Notes under the pieces: model-generated | Seen by the model: only the letters and a program-made list of their open reading frames with translations | What the model was told of the DNA's origin: nothing | Database searches by the model: none | From: DAINRZ01 sp964634885 | GTDB taxonomy: Bacteria > Bacteroidota > Ignavibacteria > Kapaibacteriales > UBA2268 | Assembly (NCBI GenBank): GCA_964634885.1 | Contig: CAZWLN010000033.1 | Span: 1-47,413 of the forward strand | Direction: 5' to 3' | Length of the DNA stretch: 47,413 bases | Program-made: the position numbers and the translations under genes | Shown: piece after piece, positions 1 through 7,895 of the stretch | Layout of the letters: every line of letters begins with the position of its first letter | Position numbering within the stretch: the stretch's first letter is position 1

Positions 1-185
1 TGTACGAACAGTTCCCTGACAAGACGCCGTACCACTACTGCAACAACAACCCCGTAAGCTTCAAAGACCCGTCGGGGTTGTCGCCGGAAAACGAAAAAGG
101 CAGGGAAGATGAGGTGCAGGTATGTATGAGTGACGCCAAACTGCGACTTTTACAAGAGTGGAATGAGTCGACAATGTTTGCATAG
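1..185 (+). CDS. RHS/YD-repeat protein, C-terminal end of the core (5' partial)
   Basis: The frame starting at base 3 is open from the window edge to TAG at 183-185. It contains the hallmark end of an RHS core: YHYCNNNPVSFKDPSG, in which the N-P-x-x-x-x-D-P-S-G pattern marks the junction between the conserved cage and the variable toxin tip. RHS proteins form a hollow shell around a C-terminal toxin released at this junction. Bases 1 to about 110 are GC-rich like the other RHS gene in this window (41530 onward). After DPSGL there are only 35 more residues before the stop. The same frame reopens directly after the stop and runs to 1025, so the stop probably splits a longer effector. The N-terminal part lies outside the window. 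Confidence 0.85.
   Translation, partial: YEQFPDKTPYHYCNNNPVSFKDPSGLSPENEKGREDEVQVCMSDAKLRLLQEWNESTMFA
183..185 (+). other. In-frame TAG between RHS core and toxin tip
   Basis: This TAG lies between ...STMFA and EWTNTRV... in one continuous frame (3-1025). TAG ends other genes here (for example the membrane protein ending at 13817), so it is an ordinary stop in this genome. It is either a nonsense mutation, a sequencing or assembly error, or a programmed readthrough site. Confidence 0.75.
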
Positions 186-245
186 GAATGGACGAACACA
201 AGGGTAACAGATGCTTTTTGTCTCTGGGATAAATATATATCCGAT

Positions 246-1025
246 ATGTTTGGTAAAGATAAATTCTCGAATGAATGCGGCTATGGAGGAGGTGGCGGCG
301 GAAGCGGTGGCAGTGGTGGAAGAGTTTCCACAAAATTTAATTTTGGAGGTAAAAATGTGACTGTATATTATAATCCTTCAGTATTGACAGCAAATGGAAT
401 CCCTAGCGATCTTCATGAATTTTTTATAAAAACTAGAGTATACATAGAATTGTATAAGATGAATTCAACAGAAAAAGGTTTTAAAAATCTTTCAAGAATG
501 AGTGAAATTGAATTTGATTTTTGTTATTCCAAAAAAGATTTAGCTAATATCTGGAACTCACATCACCAAACGTCAGAACCTTTTCCTGAATTACTTGGTC
601 TTACTTTTGCACCATGGGCTTCTAGTATTGATCATGGGTTTGATGAAACATCGCCATTTACAACAGGAGATTTACCAGATGTTTCAAATATTATTTATTT
701 AGCATCTGATCTACTCTTTGATAACGAAACTCTTGAAAAACTGGTTTTTAATGAAATAATTATAGATTGGGATTTACCATTTACAGAAATTACAATTATA
801 CGTATGGTATCAACATCACCAACATATTTAAATGCATCATTATTTTATGTAATGTCACACGAATTAACTCATAAATCAGATGGAACAAGACGTGGATTAC
901 CAAAATCCTTTGACTCTGAAAGATCCGCAGTTCAATCAGCTGATGAAATTTTCTTACAGTTTATGAATATATCAAAATATATGAAAGGATATTTATATGA
1001 TGGTTTTTATACCCCCAAAAAATAA
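246..1025 (+). CDS. Metalloprotease-like C-terminal toxin tip of the RHS protein (detached by an in-frame stop)
   Basis: 259 codons from ATG 246, in the same frame as the RHS core fragment that ends at TAG 183-185; the 20 codons between that stop and ATG 246 are also open. The N-terminus carries a glycine-rich linker (GYGGGGGGSGGSGGR, residues about 14-28). Near the C-terminus is SHELTHKSDG, an HExxH zinc-peptidase motif, followed about 17 residues later by DSERSA, which could give a third Glu ligand. RHS tips commonly carry peptidase toxins, so a metalloprotease effector is a reasonable inference. There is no Shine-Dalgarno sequence before ATG 246, which suggests that it is not an independent gene. 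The DNA is strongly AT-rich compared with the core, as expected for an exchanged tip. The 3' end overlaps the next gene by 29 bp. Confidence 0.6.
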   Translation: MFGKDKFSNECGYGGGGGGSGGSGGRVSTKFNFGGKNVTVYYNPSVLTANGIPSDLHEFFIKTRVYIELYKMNSTEKGFKNLSRMSEIEFDFCYSKKDLANIWNSHHQTSEPFPELLGLTFAPWASSIDHGFDETSPFTTGDLPDVSNIIYLASDLLFDNETLEKLVFNEIIIDWDLPFTEITIIRMVSTSPTYLNASLFYVMSHELTHKSDGTRRGLPKSFDSERSAVQSADEIFLQFMNISKYMKGYLYDGFYTPKK

Positions 1026-1452
1026 AACACAAATATATCTTTATATTAAATCAATACAAAAGTTCATCATTGTTTTTACAGTAATGACTTTGAAACTCTA
1101 TACTCAAGATATTGATTTTAAAGATAATATCAGATTATCTGAGTATTTGATCCAAAATCCGGACCAAATGTCCCTGGTTTTAAATGACACTACATATATT
1201 CATTCGGATTTCATTGAAAATTTTTCAAAAGACCGGATTAAGTGTTTAATTAATCATATTAAGGTTTTATTCCACCTGGGATACCAACCAACTTCTACAA
1301 AGTTAATTACCTATCACACTCCAGTAATATTTATATATATGAGAAATAAGAATAATCTATATTGTACTATAGAATTTTTCTATAGAAAAGAAAAAGGAAA
1401 ATATAAAATATCAAAGTTATACTATTCAGATATTACTAAAATTGGAAATTAA
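997..1452 (+). CDS. Candidate immunity protein for the RHS toxin
   Basis: 151 codons overlapping the end of the toxin frame by 29 bp. I do not recognise the family. The N-terminal 35 residues contain a basic stretch and then a hydrophobic run (KFIIVFTVMTLKLYTQ), so it may carry a signal peptide or membrane anchor; the remaining ~115 residues are hydrophilic with many aromatic residues and lysines. A start at ATG 997 or 1000 keeps the hydrophobic segment, whereas ATG 1084 would remove most of it. Toxin-tip genes are usually followed directly by a small immunity gene, and this position, the overlap and the low GC fit that role, but this is inference from position only. Confidence 0.45.
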   Translation: MMVFIPPKNKTQIYLYIKSIQKFIIVFTVMTLKLYTQDIDFKDNIRLSEYLIQNPDQMSLVLNDTTYIHSDFIENFSKDRIKCLINHIKVLFHLGYQPTSTKLITYHTPVIFIYMRNKNNLYCTIEFFYRKEKGKYKISKLYYSDITKIGN

Positions 1453-1453
1453 T

Positions 1454-2038
1454 ATGAAAAATACAATCATTCTTACATATTTATGTGCTATAATTTTCAT
1501 TATTAATAATGTTTCTGCAAGTGATTGTAATAGTACTATCTATGAATACACGACAAAAACAATCGATGGTGATACACTATCACTTTCAGTTTTTAAAGAG
1601 AAAGTTCTGTTAATAATCAATATACCTACATTCAATCTTGACACATCAAGAATGATTGCATATGAAAAACTATATGAAAAATATCATAAAAAAGGATTTG
1701 AGATACTTGTTTTCCCATCAGCACAAATGATAAAATACAACCTAAGTTATAAAGATAAAGCAATAAAATATGATAGTGTTTTAGAATACAATATTAAAGA
1801 GCTAGGTTTAACTTTTACTATTTGCGAAATTATTAGAAATGATGAATGGTATCAATACCCATTATATGATTTTTTACTTAATAGAGATTACTTCGGTATT
1901 ACATTTGAAAGCGATTATATAGCATTTATTGTAGATAGAAATGGTAAAGTAGTAACAACTTATGATAATATTATCAAACCGTCAGAAATAATACCTGATC
2001 TTGAAATGATTTTGGAAAACAATCATTATGACGATTGA
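1454..2038 (+). CDS. Exported glutathione-peroxidase-like protein lacking the peroxidatic cysteine
   Basis: 194 residues. The start at ATG 1454, two bases after the previous stop and with GGAA upstream, gives a signal peptide (MKNTIILTYL..., cleavage near SASDC); the earlier TTG at 1442 only adds four residues. The mature part follows the thioredoxin-fold glutathione peroxidase pattern: IDGDTLSLSVFKEKVLLIIN, then YEKLYEKYHKKGFEILVFPSAQ, then YPLYDFL and AFIVDRNGKVV. In active GPx proteins the segment after VLLIVN carries the catalytic Cys/Sec (KCGxT); here the aligned residue is Asn61 (TFNLDTS). FPCNQF is FPSAQM and the Trp/Asn of WNF are also replaced. It is therefore likely a non-catalytic pseudoenzyme. 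It is the third gene of the toxin cassette; a protective or structural role is conceivable but unproven. Confidence 0.7.
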   Translation: MKNTIILTYLCAIIFIINNVSASDCNSTIYEYTTKTIDGDTLSLSVFKEKVLLIINIPTFNLDTSRMIAYEKLYEKYHKKGFEILVFPSAQMIKYNLSYKDKAIKYDSVLEYNIKELGLTFTICEIIRNDEWYQYPLYDFLLNRDYFGITFESDYIAFIVDRNGKVVTTYDNIIKPSEIIPDLEMILENNHYDD

Positions 2039-2387
2039 GTTGAAACGACATAAATAGTAATGATTACACGACATGATTAATATGATAGAATTGGATTATA
2101 TTGATAATAAATATAAGCATAATGTAAAAGGAAATCCTAAAACTCCTTTACTTTATTAATGTTTTCCCTTATATTACCACAGCGTAAGTGTTTTCAAACT
2201 AAACTTGTTGGTGGCAATGCAGGGTAACAAAAAGAGGGGTTTCAACGTCGGGGAAAAGGGGCTTCTACCCTTACCCAGGCAAAGATAACAGATAATTCGT
2301 TATTGTCCGTAGTTAAGAAAAATTGACATTTCCAAATAAAAAGGATAAAATGAAAATATCAATTTATCCACAACTTTGGAGATCAAG
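2039..2387 (+). other. AT-rich intergenic stretch after the toxin cassette
   Basis: About 350 bp without a convincing gene. The only feature I can support is the promoter at 2323-2351. A short stretch around 2220-2285 is more GC-rich than its surroundings and could be a gene remnant, but no frame is convincing. Confidence 0.5.
2323..2351 (+). promoter_or_regulatory. Sigma-70-type promoter
   Basis: TTGACA (2323-2328) and TAAAAT (2346-2351) with a 17-bp spacer, 37 bp upstream of the start codon at 2388. The -35 is a perfect match to consensus and the -10 has one mismatch. Confidence 0.65.
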
Positions 2388-2663
2388 ATGAACAGAATAG
2401 TAGGCGCTCTTTGGAAAAGGGAAAAGGACGGCAGGGAATATTACTCCGGCATTTTAAAAGACTTGCACGGGGATATAAACATCGCTGTCTTTCCCAACAC
2501 TTACAAGCAGGCGCAAAATCAGCCGGACGGCGGTTCAAGTCCGTCAGGTGGCTCTGGGGAAAATAAAAGAAAGGATCGGAAGACCCCTTTTTTTGTTTAT
2601 AAAGTTGGTAAAGCACGAATATCTCCCACATTGGTCAAAAGAATAACATTCACAGGAGTGTAG
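2388..2663 (+). CDS. Small hypothetical protein, DUF736-like N-terminus
   Basis: 91 residues. ATG 2388 is preceded by GGAG at a good distance and by a strong promoter; the upstream TTG at 2376 is less likely. The N-terminal ~40 residues (IVGALWKREKDGREYYSG, then GDINIAVFPN) resemble the short beta-strand-rich DUF736-type proteins found in bacterial and phage genomes. The middle is a low-complexity Gly/Ser/Lys linker (GGSSPSGGSGENKRK), and the C-terminus is a short basic strand region. The function is unknown. It stands alone, with the repeat/gap region downstream. Confidence 0.55.
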   Translation: MNRIVGALWKREKDGREYYSGILKDLHGDINIAVFPNTYKQAQNQPDGGSSPSGGSGENKRKDRKTPFFVYKVGKARISPTLVKRITFTGV

Positions 2664-3417
2664 GATTATTTTTATATATTTTCCTATTAAAGAGAAGAAA
2701 GGCACACCAGGTCTGCTTCTTCTTGCTATTAATATGACGCCCCGCCGGGGCTTTCTTTCGAACTTGATGTACTACAATCATGTCACCCCTTCAGGGTTTC
2801 TTCNNNNNNNNNNNNNNNNNNNNNNNNNNNNNNNNNNNNNNNNNNNNNNNNNNNNNNNNNNNNNNNNNNNNNNNNNNNNNNNNNNNNNNNNNNNNNNNNN
2901 NNNCCACTTGAAAAACTTGACAAACTAATGACCCCATCCCGGCCTTCCCCAAGGGGAATTATTCCCCAGGGGGAAGGAGAAAGAAAGGTTGAGGTGCGGG
3001 CCTGCATCTTGCTATTAATATGACGCCACGCCGGGGCTTTCTTTCAAACTTGATGTTCTACAATCATGTCACCCCTTCAGGGTTTCTTCCCACTTGAAAA
3101 ACTTGACAAACTAATGACCCCATCCCGGCCTTCCCCAAGGGGAAGGAGAAAGAAACACGGACTTTTTCTTCTTTCTTTATAAACTTGATGAACTTGATGA
3201 ACTTGATGAACTGAAATCGAACCACCCCCTGCCCCCGCCTTATCCAAGGCGGGGAAAACTTCTTTAATTCAGCACTCAGCATTCAGCATTCAGAATTGGC
3301 TACGCCGGTCTCGCTGCGCTCGGCTCAGCATTCTTGACGAACTTGTATAATACTAAAATGATACGTTCGTTTTTAATTATAATATAATAATTTACCAATA
3401 ATCAGGAGGAGGACGCT
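2664..3417. repeat. Composite intergenic repeat block interrupted by a scaffold gap
   Basis: A gene-free stretch made of repeated modules. The module ATGACGCC(C/A)CGCCGGGGC...CACCCCTTCAGGGTTTCTTC occurs at about 2733-2803 and again at 3020-3089. A module of CCCCATCCCGGCCTTCCCCAAGG type occurs at about 2931-2960 and 3117-3142. A short 9-bp-period array (AACTTGATG units) lies at 3182-3212. Sequence on both sides of the N run matches the continuous second copy at 3089-3120, so the gap sits inside this repeat. Short frames here are repeat-derived and not genes. Related modules occur at 9100-9440 and 34776-35440. Confidence 0.75.
2804..2903. other. Scaffold gap (100 N)
   Basis: Exactly 100 unknown bases, the usual placeholder for a gap of unknown size. 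The flanks belong to the same repeat family, so copies were probably collapsed or lost here. Confidence 0.98.
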
Positions 3418-3921
3418 TTGAACACCCGGGATATACTTTTTCCTATCATATTAATACCGGTAGTCGTCTTTTTCGGGCTTATCTCTGCCCTGGTACTGAT
3501 TAATAATGGTAAGAACGCAAAGCTTATTGCCGCAAAACTCCGTGTAGGCGCTTTCCTACTCTCGTTTTCATGGTTTGCCGTTTCCTGCACTCCGACGGTA
3601 GAATGCTATGCTACGGCAATGGCAGACCAGATCATAATGAACAACGGCGGCCGGCAATCGTTGAAGCCTGGAGATACTATCGCGGGCAATATCAAATACC
3701 CGAATCGCTCCGTTTACAACTATACACTTACCGATACACTTTCGGGTGTTGAAGTGCAAAACGGCGCCATACCTAATAACAGCAACAGTGAAAAAGATTT
3801 ATACTTTGAAATAATACTGAACGATAGCCTTTCAAAAGGCGGCTACTATCTTGACTTTTTCTCGTTCTACAAAGACACGGCCAGGGAAAATTTAGACAGG
3901 TTTTTTATCATTATAGAATGA
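3418..3921 (+). CDS. Hypothetical membrane-anchored protein
   Basis: 167 residues, starting at TTG 3418 behind a very strong ribosome-binding sequence (AGGAGGAGG at about 3403-3411). This strong site is why the non-ATG start is preferred. There are two hydrophobic segments: residues about 7-29 (ILFPIILIPVVVFFGLIS) and about 44-58, the latter ending in FAVSC, which resembles a lipobox. The remaining ~105 residues are hydrophilic and probably exported, with a beta-rich look (GDTIAGNIKYPNRS, GGYYLDFFSF). No family is recognised. It converges on the LolA-like gene on the opposite strand. Confidence 0.6.
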   Translation: MNTRDILFPIILIPVVVFFGLISALVLINNGKNAKLIAAKLRVGAFLLSFSWFAVSCTPTVECYATAMADQIIMNNGGRQSLKPGDTIAGNIKYPNRSVYNYTLTDTLSGVEVQNGAIPNNSNSEKDLYFEIILNDSLSKGGYYLDFFSFYKDTARENLDRFFIIIE

Positions 3922-3972
3922 GCCTGCCATGTTTTATTGCAGTCTTTTCCGGGCACAATCCCTGAAGGCTCT

Positions 3973-4680
3973 TTATTTCTTTTCTTCAAACAGTGAGTCC
4001 GAAAGGCCCCTGTTCACTTTATAATTCATGTAAGTGATAAAGACCTTGCCCTGCTTTGCCTGTGGGGCAGGCATAATTTGCCCTTTCTTCTTCTTGCCCG
4101 GCATATTCTTCATCATGCCACCCTGCTTTATGTCGAAGTAAAGAGACATCGTCGAAGGCAGCGGATATTTAATTACGAGAGGGTAAGTCATCGTCATGGA
4201 AAATGTTCCCTGTGCCTTCGTCGTAGTCTCAACTTTGCGGATGACGAAGCTGTACTTGTCAACCCAGATGGTGGAAAGAATAAATTCTGAATTGTTGTCC
4301 AACGGTACAATCTTTATCTGGTGCGTTGCAAAGCCGCTGAGGCTTTCTTCCCGGACCCAGACGGCAGTGTACTTTCCTTTCAGAAGCGACGCAGGGCTGA
4401 AATTCAACCCTTCGCGGGGCATAAGCGCGAAATCCTTACTTTTGATGGTCACCTTGTCCGGCTGCTTAAAGTAAATCTTCGCAGTACCGTCCGGTACATC
4501 CATGAAGTCAACTTCGATCTTTATCGACACATCCACTTCGTAGTCCTTTACTTTGTCGAAAGCAGCCTTAACTTTGTCGATTATTTGCTGAGGATCGGGA
4601 GCCTGGGCAAACAAAACTGCCGACATCAAAACAAAGGCTGCCGGCAACAGTATTGTCAATTTAGCTGATTTTTTCGTCAT
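3973..4680 (-). CDS. LolA-like outer-membrane lipoprotein-sorting family protein
   Basis: 235 residues with a clear signal peptide (hydrophobic core about 8-24, cleavage after LFAQA). The mature start PDPQQIIDKVKAAFDKVKDY and the following amphipathic strands, including GTAKIYFKQPDKVTIKS, match the LolA/RseB-like fold that binds acyl chains or lipidated partners in the periplasm. A Lys/Met-rich stretch (KNMPGKKKKGQIM) lies near the C-terminus. Its ATG overlaps the stop of the ABC permease by 3 bp (ATGA), so it is the last gene of a three-gene operon with the transporter. It could pass lipid or lipoprotein substrates to or from that transporter, but the true substrate is unknown. Confidence 0.7.
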   Translation of the reverse strand: MTKKSAKLTILLPAAFVLMSAVLFAQAPDPQQIIDKVKAAFDKVKDYEVDVSIKIEVDFMDVPDGTAKIYFKQPDKVTIKSKDFALMPREGLNFSPASLLKGKYTAVWVREESLSGFATHQIKIVPLDNNSEFILSTIWVDKYSFVIRKVETTTKAQGTFSMTMTYPLVIKYPLPSTMSLYFDIKQGGMMKNMPGKKKKGQIMPAPQAKQGKVFITYMNYKVNRGLSDSLFEEKK

Positions 4681-5513
4681 GTCAGTATGTCCTTCTTTGT
4701 GAATGAGAAAGCGGCAATTGAAAAGAACAGAACAATATGGGCCATCATCACAAGCGATGATTCCAGCAGGCTGGCGGTGTCGGCAGGATTCTCGAAAACA
4801 GAGTTCCAGTCAGTAATATATGTTGTAAACATATAGGGCTTGATTGTTTCAATAAATTCTATCTCGAACATCGAAAGAATCAGGAAAACAATGATGATTG
4901 CCATTGTTACGATGATCGGGCCGATGGAGTTTTCGACAAACGAAGAGAACAGGAAAGCGAGAGACGTAACGACCGACATGCTCAGGAATGAATAGCCGAA
5001 AGCCAACATGAAACGCCACAAGACGTCGTCAGATTTGAATATTATTATCTTCTCCGAGATGACTATCAATTCGCCGTCCCCCAGCAGAAGCAGCCCAAGG
5101 CCCAACGTTGCCAGGGCAAAAGAAACGATTACCGCAAGAGTGTATATCTCGCCTGCAATGAACTTCGAAAGGACTATCTTAAAACGGGATACAGGCCTGG
5201 TTACCAGTATCCTGTAAGTGCCCGCCGTCGCTTCGCCTGCAAGCAGGTCCCCCGACACTAAGGCAATCAGGAAGGGTATCTGTACCAGGAGCATATTAAG
5301 GATGAAATACGTAATCAGGTATCCGTTAAGGAAATTGCCGACGAAAACGAATTGTTCCTGCAGGTTGCGCGTCATGCCGCTGAGGAAATGGTCCCCTTCG
5401 AAATAGAACATTATGTTAATAAGGATGCCGATGAGGCCGATTGCAATGAAGCTGATGTATGTGCGCCACTTACTGAATATCTTATATACTTCTGTTGCTA
5501 TGAGACTATACAT
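4677..5513 (-). CDS. ABC-2 type transporter permease
   Basis: 278 residues with about six membrane segments (first near residues 18-40, last near 255-270). The segment LVTRPVSRFKIVLSKF before the third helix is typical of ABC-2/NosY-type permeases, which move lipids, polysaccharides, drugs or peptides out of the cytoplasm. A Shine-Dalgarno sequence (AGGAG) precedes ATG 5513. The start overlaps the 3' end of the ATPase gene and the end overlaps the LolA-like gene, so the three are translationally coupled. The substrate cannot be named from sequence. Confidence 0.88.
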   Translation of the reverse strand: MYSLIATEVYKIFSKWRTYISFIAIGLIGILINIMFYFEGDHFLSGMTRNLQEQFVFVGNFLNGYLITYFILNMLLVQIPFLIALVSGDLLAGEATAGTYRILVTRPVSRFKIVLSKFIAGEIYTLAVIVSFALATLGLGLLLLGDGELIVISEKIIIFKSDDVLWRFMLAFGYSFLSMSVVTSLAFLFSSFVENSIGPIIVTMAIIIVFLILSMFEIEFIETIKPYMFTTYITDWNSVFENPADTASLLESSLVMMAHIVLFFSIAAFSFTKKDILT

Positions 5514-6435
5514 TGTTTTCTCCTGTCGTAAGGTTCAGGAAATACTTTTCTAAGGAACGGGAAGGAACCACGGAAAATACTTTAATGCCGTTACTGACCA
5601 TCATTTCGTTAACACCGGGTATTTCTTCCCTCGGGACCGCCAGCGAGACGGAAAATTCTGTGTGCTCTTTGATCTTCGACCGCCATGGGCTTGATTCAAT
5701 AAGAACAAGCGCTTTTGCAATATCGGAAATTTCGAACAATACGGTGAGTTCGGAGGAATTGATGAGGTCGTGTACATTGCCTTCGATGATTTTCCGCCCT
5801 TTGTCGATGATAATCATCCTGTTTGCAATTGTCTCTATCTCATAGAGTATGTGCGAAGACAGGAATATTGTCTTGTTCTGCTCCCTGCTGAGGAATTGGA
5901 CCAGGTCCCTGATGTCCTTCATCCCTTGTGGGTCCAGTCCGGTTGACGGCTCGTCGAGGATGATCAGTTCCGGGTTGTGGAGCAGGGCCTGAGCGATGCC
6001 CAGTCTTTGTTTCATGCCGTGGGAGTATGTTTTCACCTTACTGTCGGCACGTGAGGCCAGGCCCACAAGATCGAGGGTTTTCATTATGTGAGCCTTCGAA
6101 GAATCGCAGCCTGCTATCCTTGCCAGAATCTCCAGGTTCTTGTATGCCGTCAGGTATTTGTAAAAATCGGGTTTCTCGACGATTGCGCCTATCCTCCCAA
6201 GAATTTTAAGACGGTTCTTTCGGAGTGATTGCCCGAAAATGCTGATTTCGCCGGCAGTGGGATGGATGAGGGTCGTTAACATCCTGATGGTAGTGCTTTT
6301 ACCTGCGCCGTTAGGCCCCAGGAATCCAAAGACATCTCCCCTGTAAACCGTGAAAGACAGGGAGTCAACAGCCGTCAGTTTCCCATATCGCTTTGACAGG
6401 CCGGCAACATTGATTACAGCTTCATTGTTTTCCAT
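5506..6435 (-). CDS. ABC transporter ATP-binding protein (CcmA/NatA type)
   Basis: 309 residues. Walker A GPNGAGKST (40-48), signature YSHGMKQR (137-144, a common variant of LSGGQ), Walker B LIILDEP (157-163) and the switch histidine in SSHI (His195) are all present. The ~90-residue C-terminal extension is typical of ATPases that pair with ABC-2 permeases. The start is ATG 6435, as the preceding TTG 6438 only adds one residue. It is the first gene of the operon with the permease (8-bp overlap) and the LolA-like protein. It energises export from the cytoplasmic face of the inner membrane. Confidence 0.92.
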   Translation of the reverse strand: MENNEAVINVAGLSKRYGKLTAVDSLSFTVYRGDVFGFLGPNGAGKSTTIRMLTTLIHPTAGEISIFGQSLRKNRLKILGRIGAIVEKPDFYKYLTAYKNLEILARIAGCDSSKAHIMKTLDLVGLASRADSKVKTYSHGMKQRLGIAQALLHNPELIILDEPSTGLDPQGMKDIRDLVQFLSREQNKTIFLSSHILYEIETIANRMIIIDKGRKIIEGNVHDLINSSELTVLFEISDIAKALVLIESSPWRSKIKEHTEFSVSLAVPREEIPGVNEMMVSNGIKVFSVVPSRSLEKYFLNLTTGENNV

Positions 6436-6696
6436 CAATATATCGTACTTTCAATATAAAAAAAAGCAATATTCAAAAAGCCACAGTGTTAAGAATTACA
6501 ATTACCGGAAATATTGCAATACCTGTGAATATTCTATTTCAAATCATCAGCTAATCCATTATTATTTTTTAAATATTCGATTACAAAAGAGTATATTAAT
6601 AAAAGAAGGGATTAATCGTTTTTGCTAAATGAATTATTGAATTATCTGCGTTAGTGTTCAACAGACTTCAAATTGAACAATAAATTATGAAAAAGA

Positions 6697-7842
6697 ATGA
6701 GTTTTTTAAATAATTTTCGACGAATCACAACAACAGGGGACTATTTCCCGGAAATCGACGGGCTGAGGTTCCTGGCAATATTTCTTGTCCTGCTTTTCCA
6801 TTCTACAAATTGCATGTTCAACAATCCCCTGTTCGGCTTCGGCGGCTCTCTGGACGACTATTACTTACTGAAGCTGGTTTTTGGGAACGGATTCCAGGGC
6901 GTGGAGCTGTTTTTCGCAATCAGCGGTTTCATCCTCGGCTATCCCTTTGCAAAGCACTACCTTGGCACAGGGAAAAAGGTCGGGTTGAAAAATTATTTGA
7001 TGAGAAGGTTAACGAGGCTGGAGCCTCCCTATCTTCTCGCCATGACAGCGTTTTTCTTCATACTGATCATCAAAGGCGATTTCACTTTCGGTGAACTATT
7101 GCCCAGCTACGGCGCTTCAGTGATATACATGCATTTCATAATATTTTCCCAGTTTCCTTTGATCACCATGATTGCCTGGTCCCTGGAAATCGAGGTACAA
7201 TTCTACCTGCTGGCGCCTTTGATTGCAAAAATCTATAAATTGAAAACTATTACAAGACGCTTGCTGTTACTTGGAGTCATCATTGCAATGACGATCATTC
7301 AATGGTATTTTCACTTCGAAAGGGTAACGATCTATCAGTTCATCCAGTTCTTCCTGTGCGGCATATTGCTTGCCGATTACTACGCTTTAAAAGAAAAATA
7401 CAGGGTACCCACGCCCCTTTCAGTTCTGATTGGCACTATATCATTGGCCGTACTCCTGCTTGTCAGCCATGAAAAGACCTTAGCCGGCGGCATCATCTAT
7501 CCTTTGGCAATTATTGTTTTCTATTATCTGGTATTAAATGATGAATTCTGGAAAAAGATTTTCAGCAATAAGCTGATAGCAACCATCGGCGGAATGTGCT
7601 ATTCGATTTACCTGCTCCATTTCCCCCTGATGTCGTTGATTACCCAATTTTCACATTATTACCGTGTGTCTGATTACTTCATACCCAATCTGATTGTTAA
7701 TACAATTGTTACTGTAGCTCTATCCGTTATTGTCTCGTCCGTATTTTTCCTGCTGATTGAAAAACCTTGTATGGACCGGAACTGGCCACAAAAACTATTA
7801 CGATTTTTTAAATCCCGAAAAATACGGGAAGCATCATGTTAA
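6697..7842 (+). CDS. Membrane acyltransferase, acyltransferase-3 family
   Basis: 381 residues with about ten membrane helices. The N-terminal motif FPEIDGLRFLAIFLVLLFHS contains the conserved histidine (His35) of the family. FFAISGFIL and the basic loop RRLTRLEPPYL follow as expected. Members O-acylate surface polysaccharides, lipids or peptides using acyl-CoA or an acyl carrier in the inner membrane. The gene stands alone after a 260-bp AT-rich intergenic region with no visible terminator. The C-terminus is basic (FFKSRKIREA). The acceptor substrate is unknown. Confidence 0.88.
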   Translation: MSFLNNFRRITTTGDYFPEIDGLRFLAIFLVLLFHSTNCMFNNPLFGFGGSLDDYYLLKLVFGNGFQGVELFFAISGFILGYPFAKHYLGTGKKVGLKNYLMRRLTRLEPPYLLAMTAFFFILIIKGDFTFGELLPSYGASVIYMHFIIFSQFPLITMIAWSLEIEVQFYLLAPLIAKIYKLKTITRRLLLLGVIIAMTIIQWYFHFERVTIYQFIQFFLCGILLADYYALKEKYRVPTPLSVLIGTISLAVLLLVSHEKTLAGGIIYPLAIIVFYYLVLNDEFWKKIFSNKLIATIGGMCYSIYLLHFPLMSLITQFSHYYRVSDYFIPNLIVNTIVTVALSVIVSSVFFLLIEKPCMDRNWPQKLLRFFKSRKIREASC

Positions 7843-7895
7843 ATTTCTTTTGTAATTTATAATAGTTTCTTTTACCAATCAGGATTGAGGCGCCT

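Noticed and set aside
2664..3300. CRISPR array
   Set aside because: Repeats are directly adjacent or irregularly spaced, differ in length, lack unique spacers and have no cas genes nearby.
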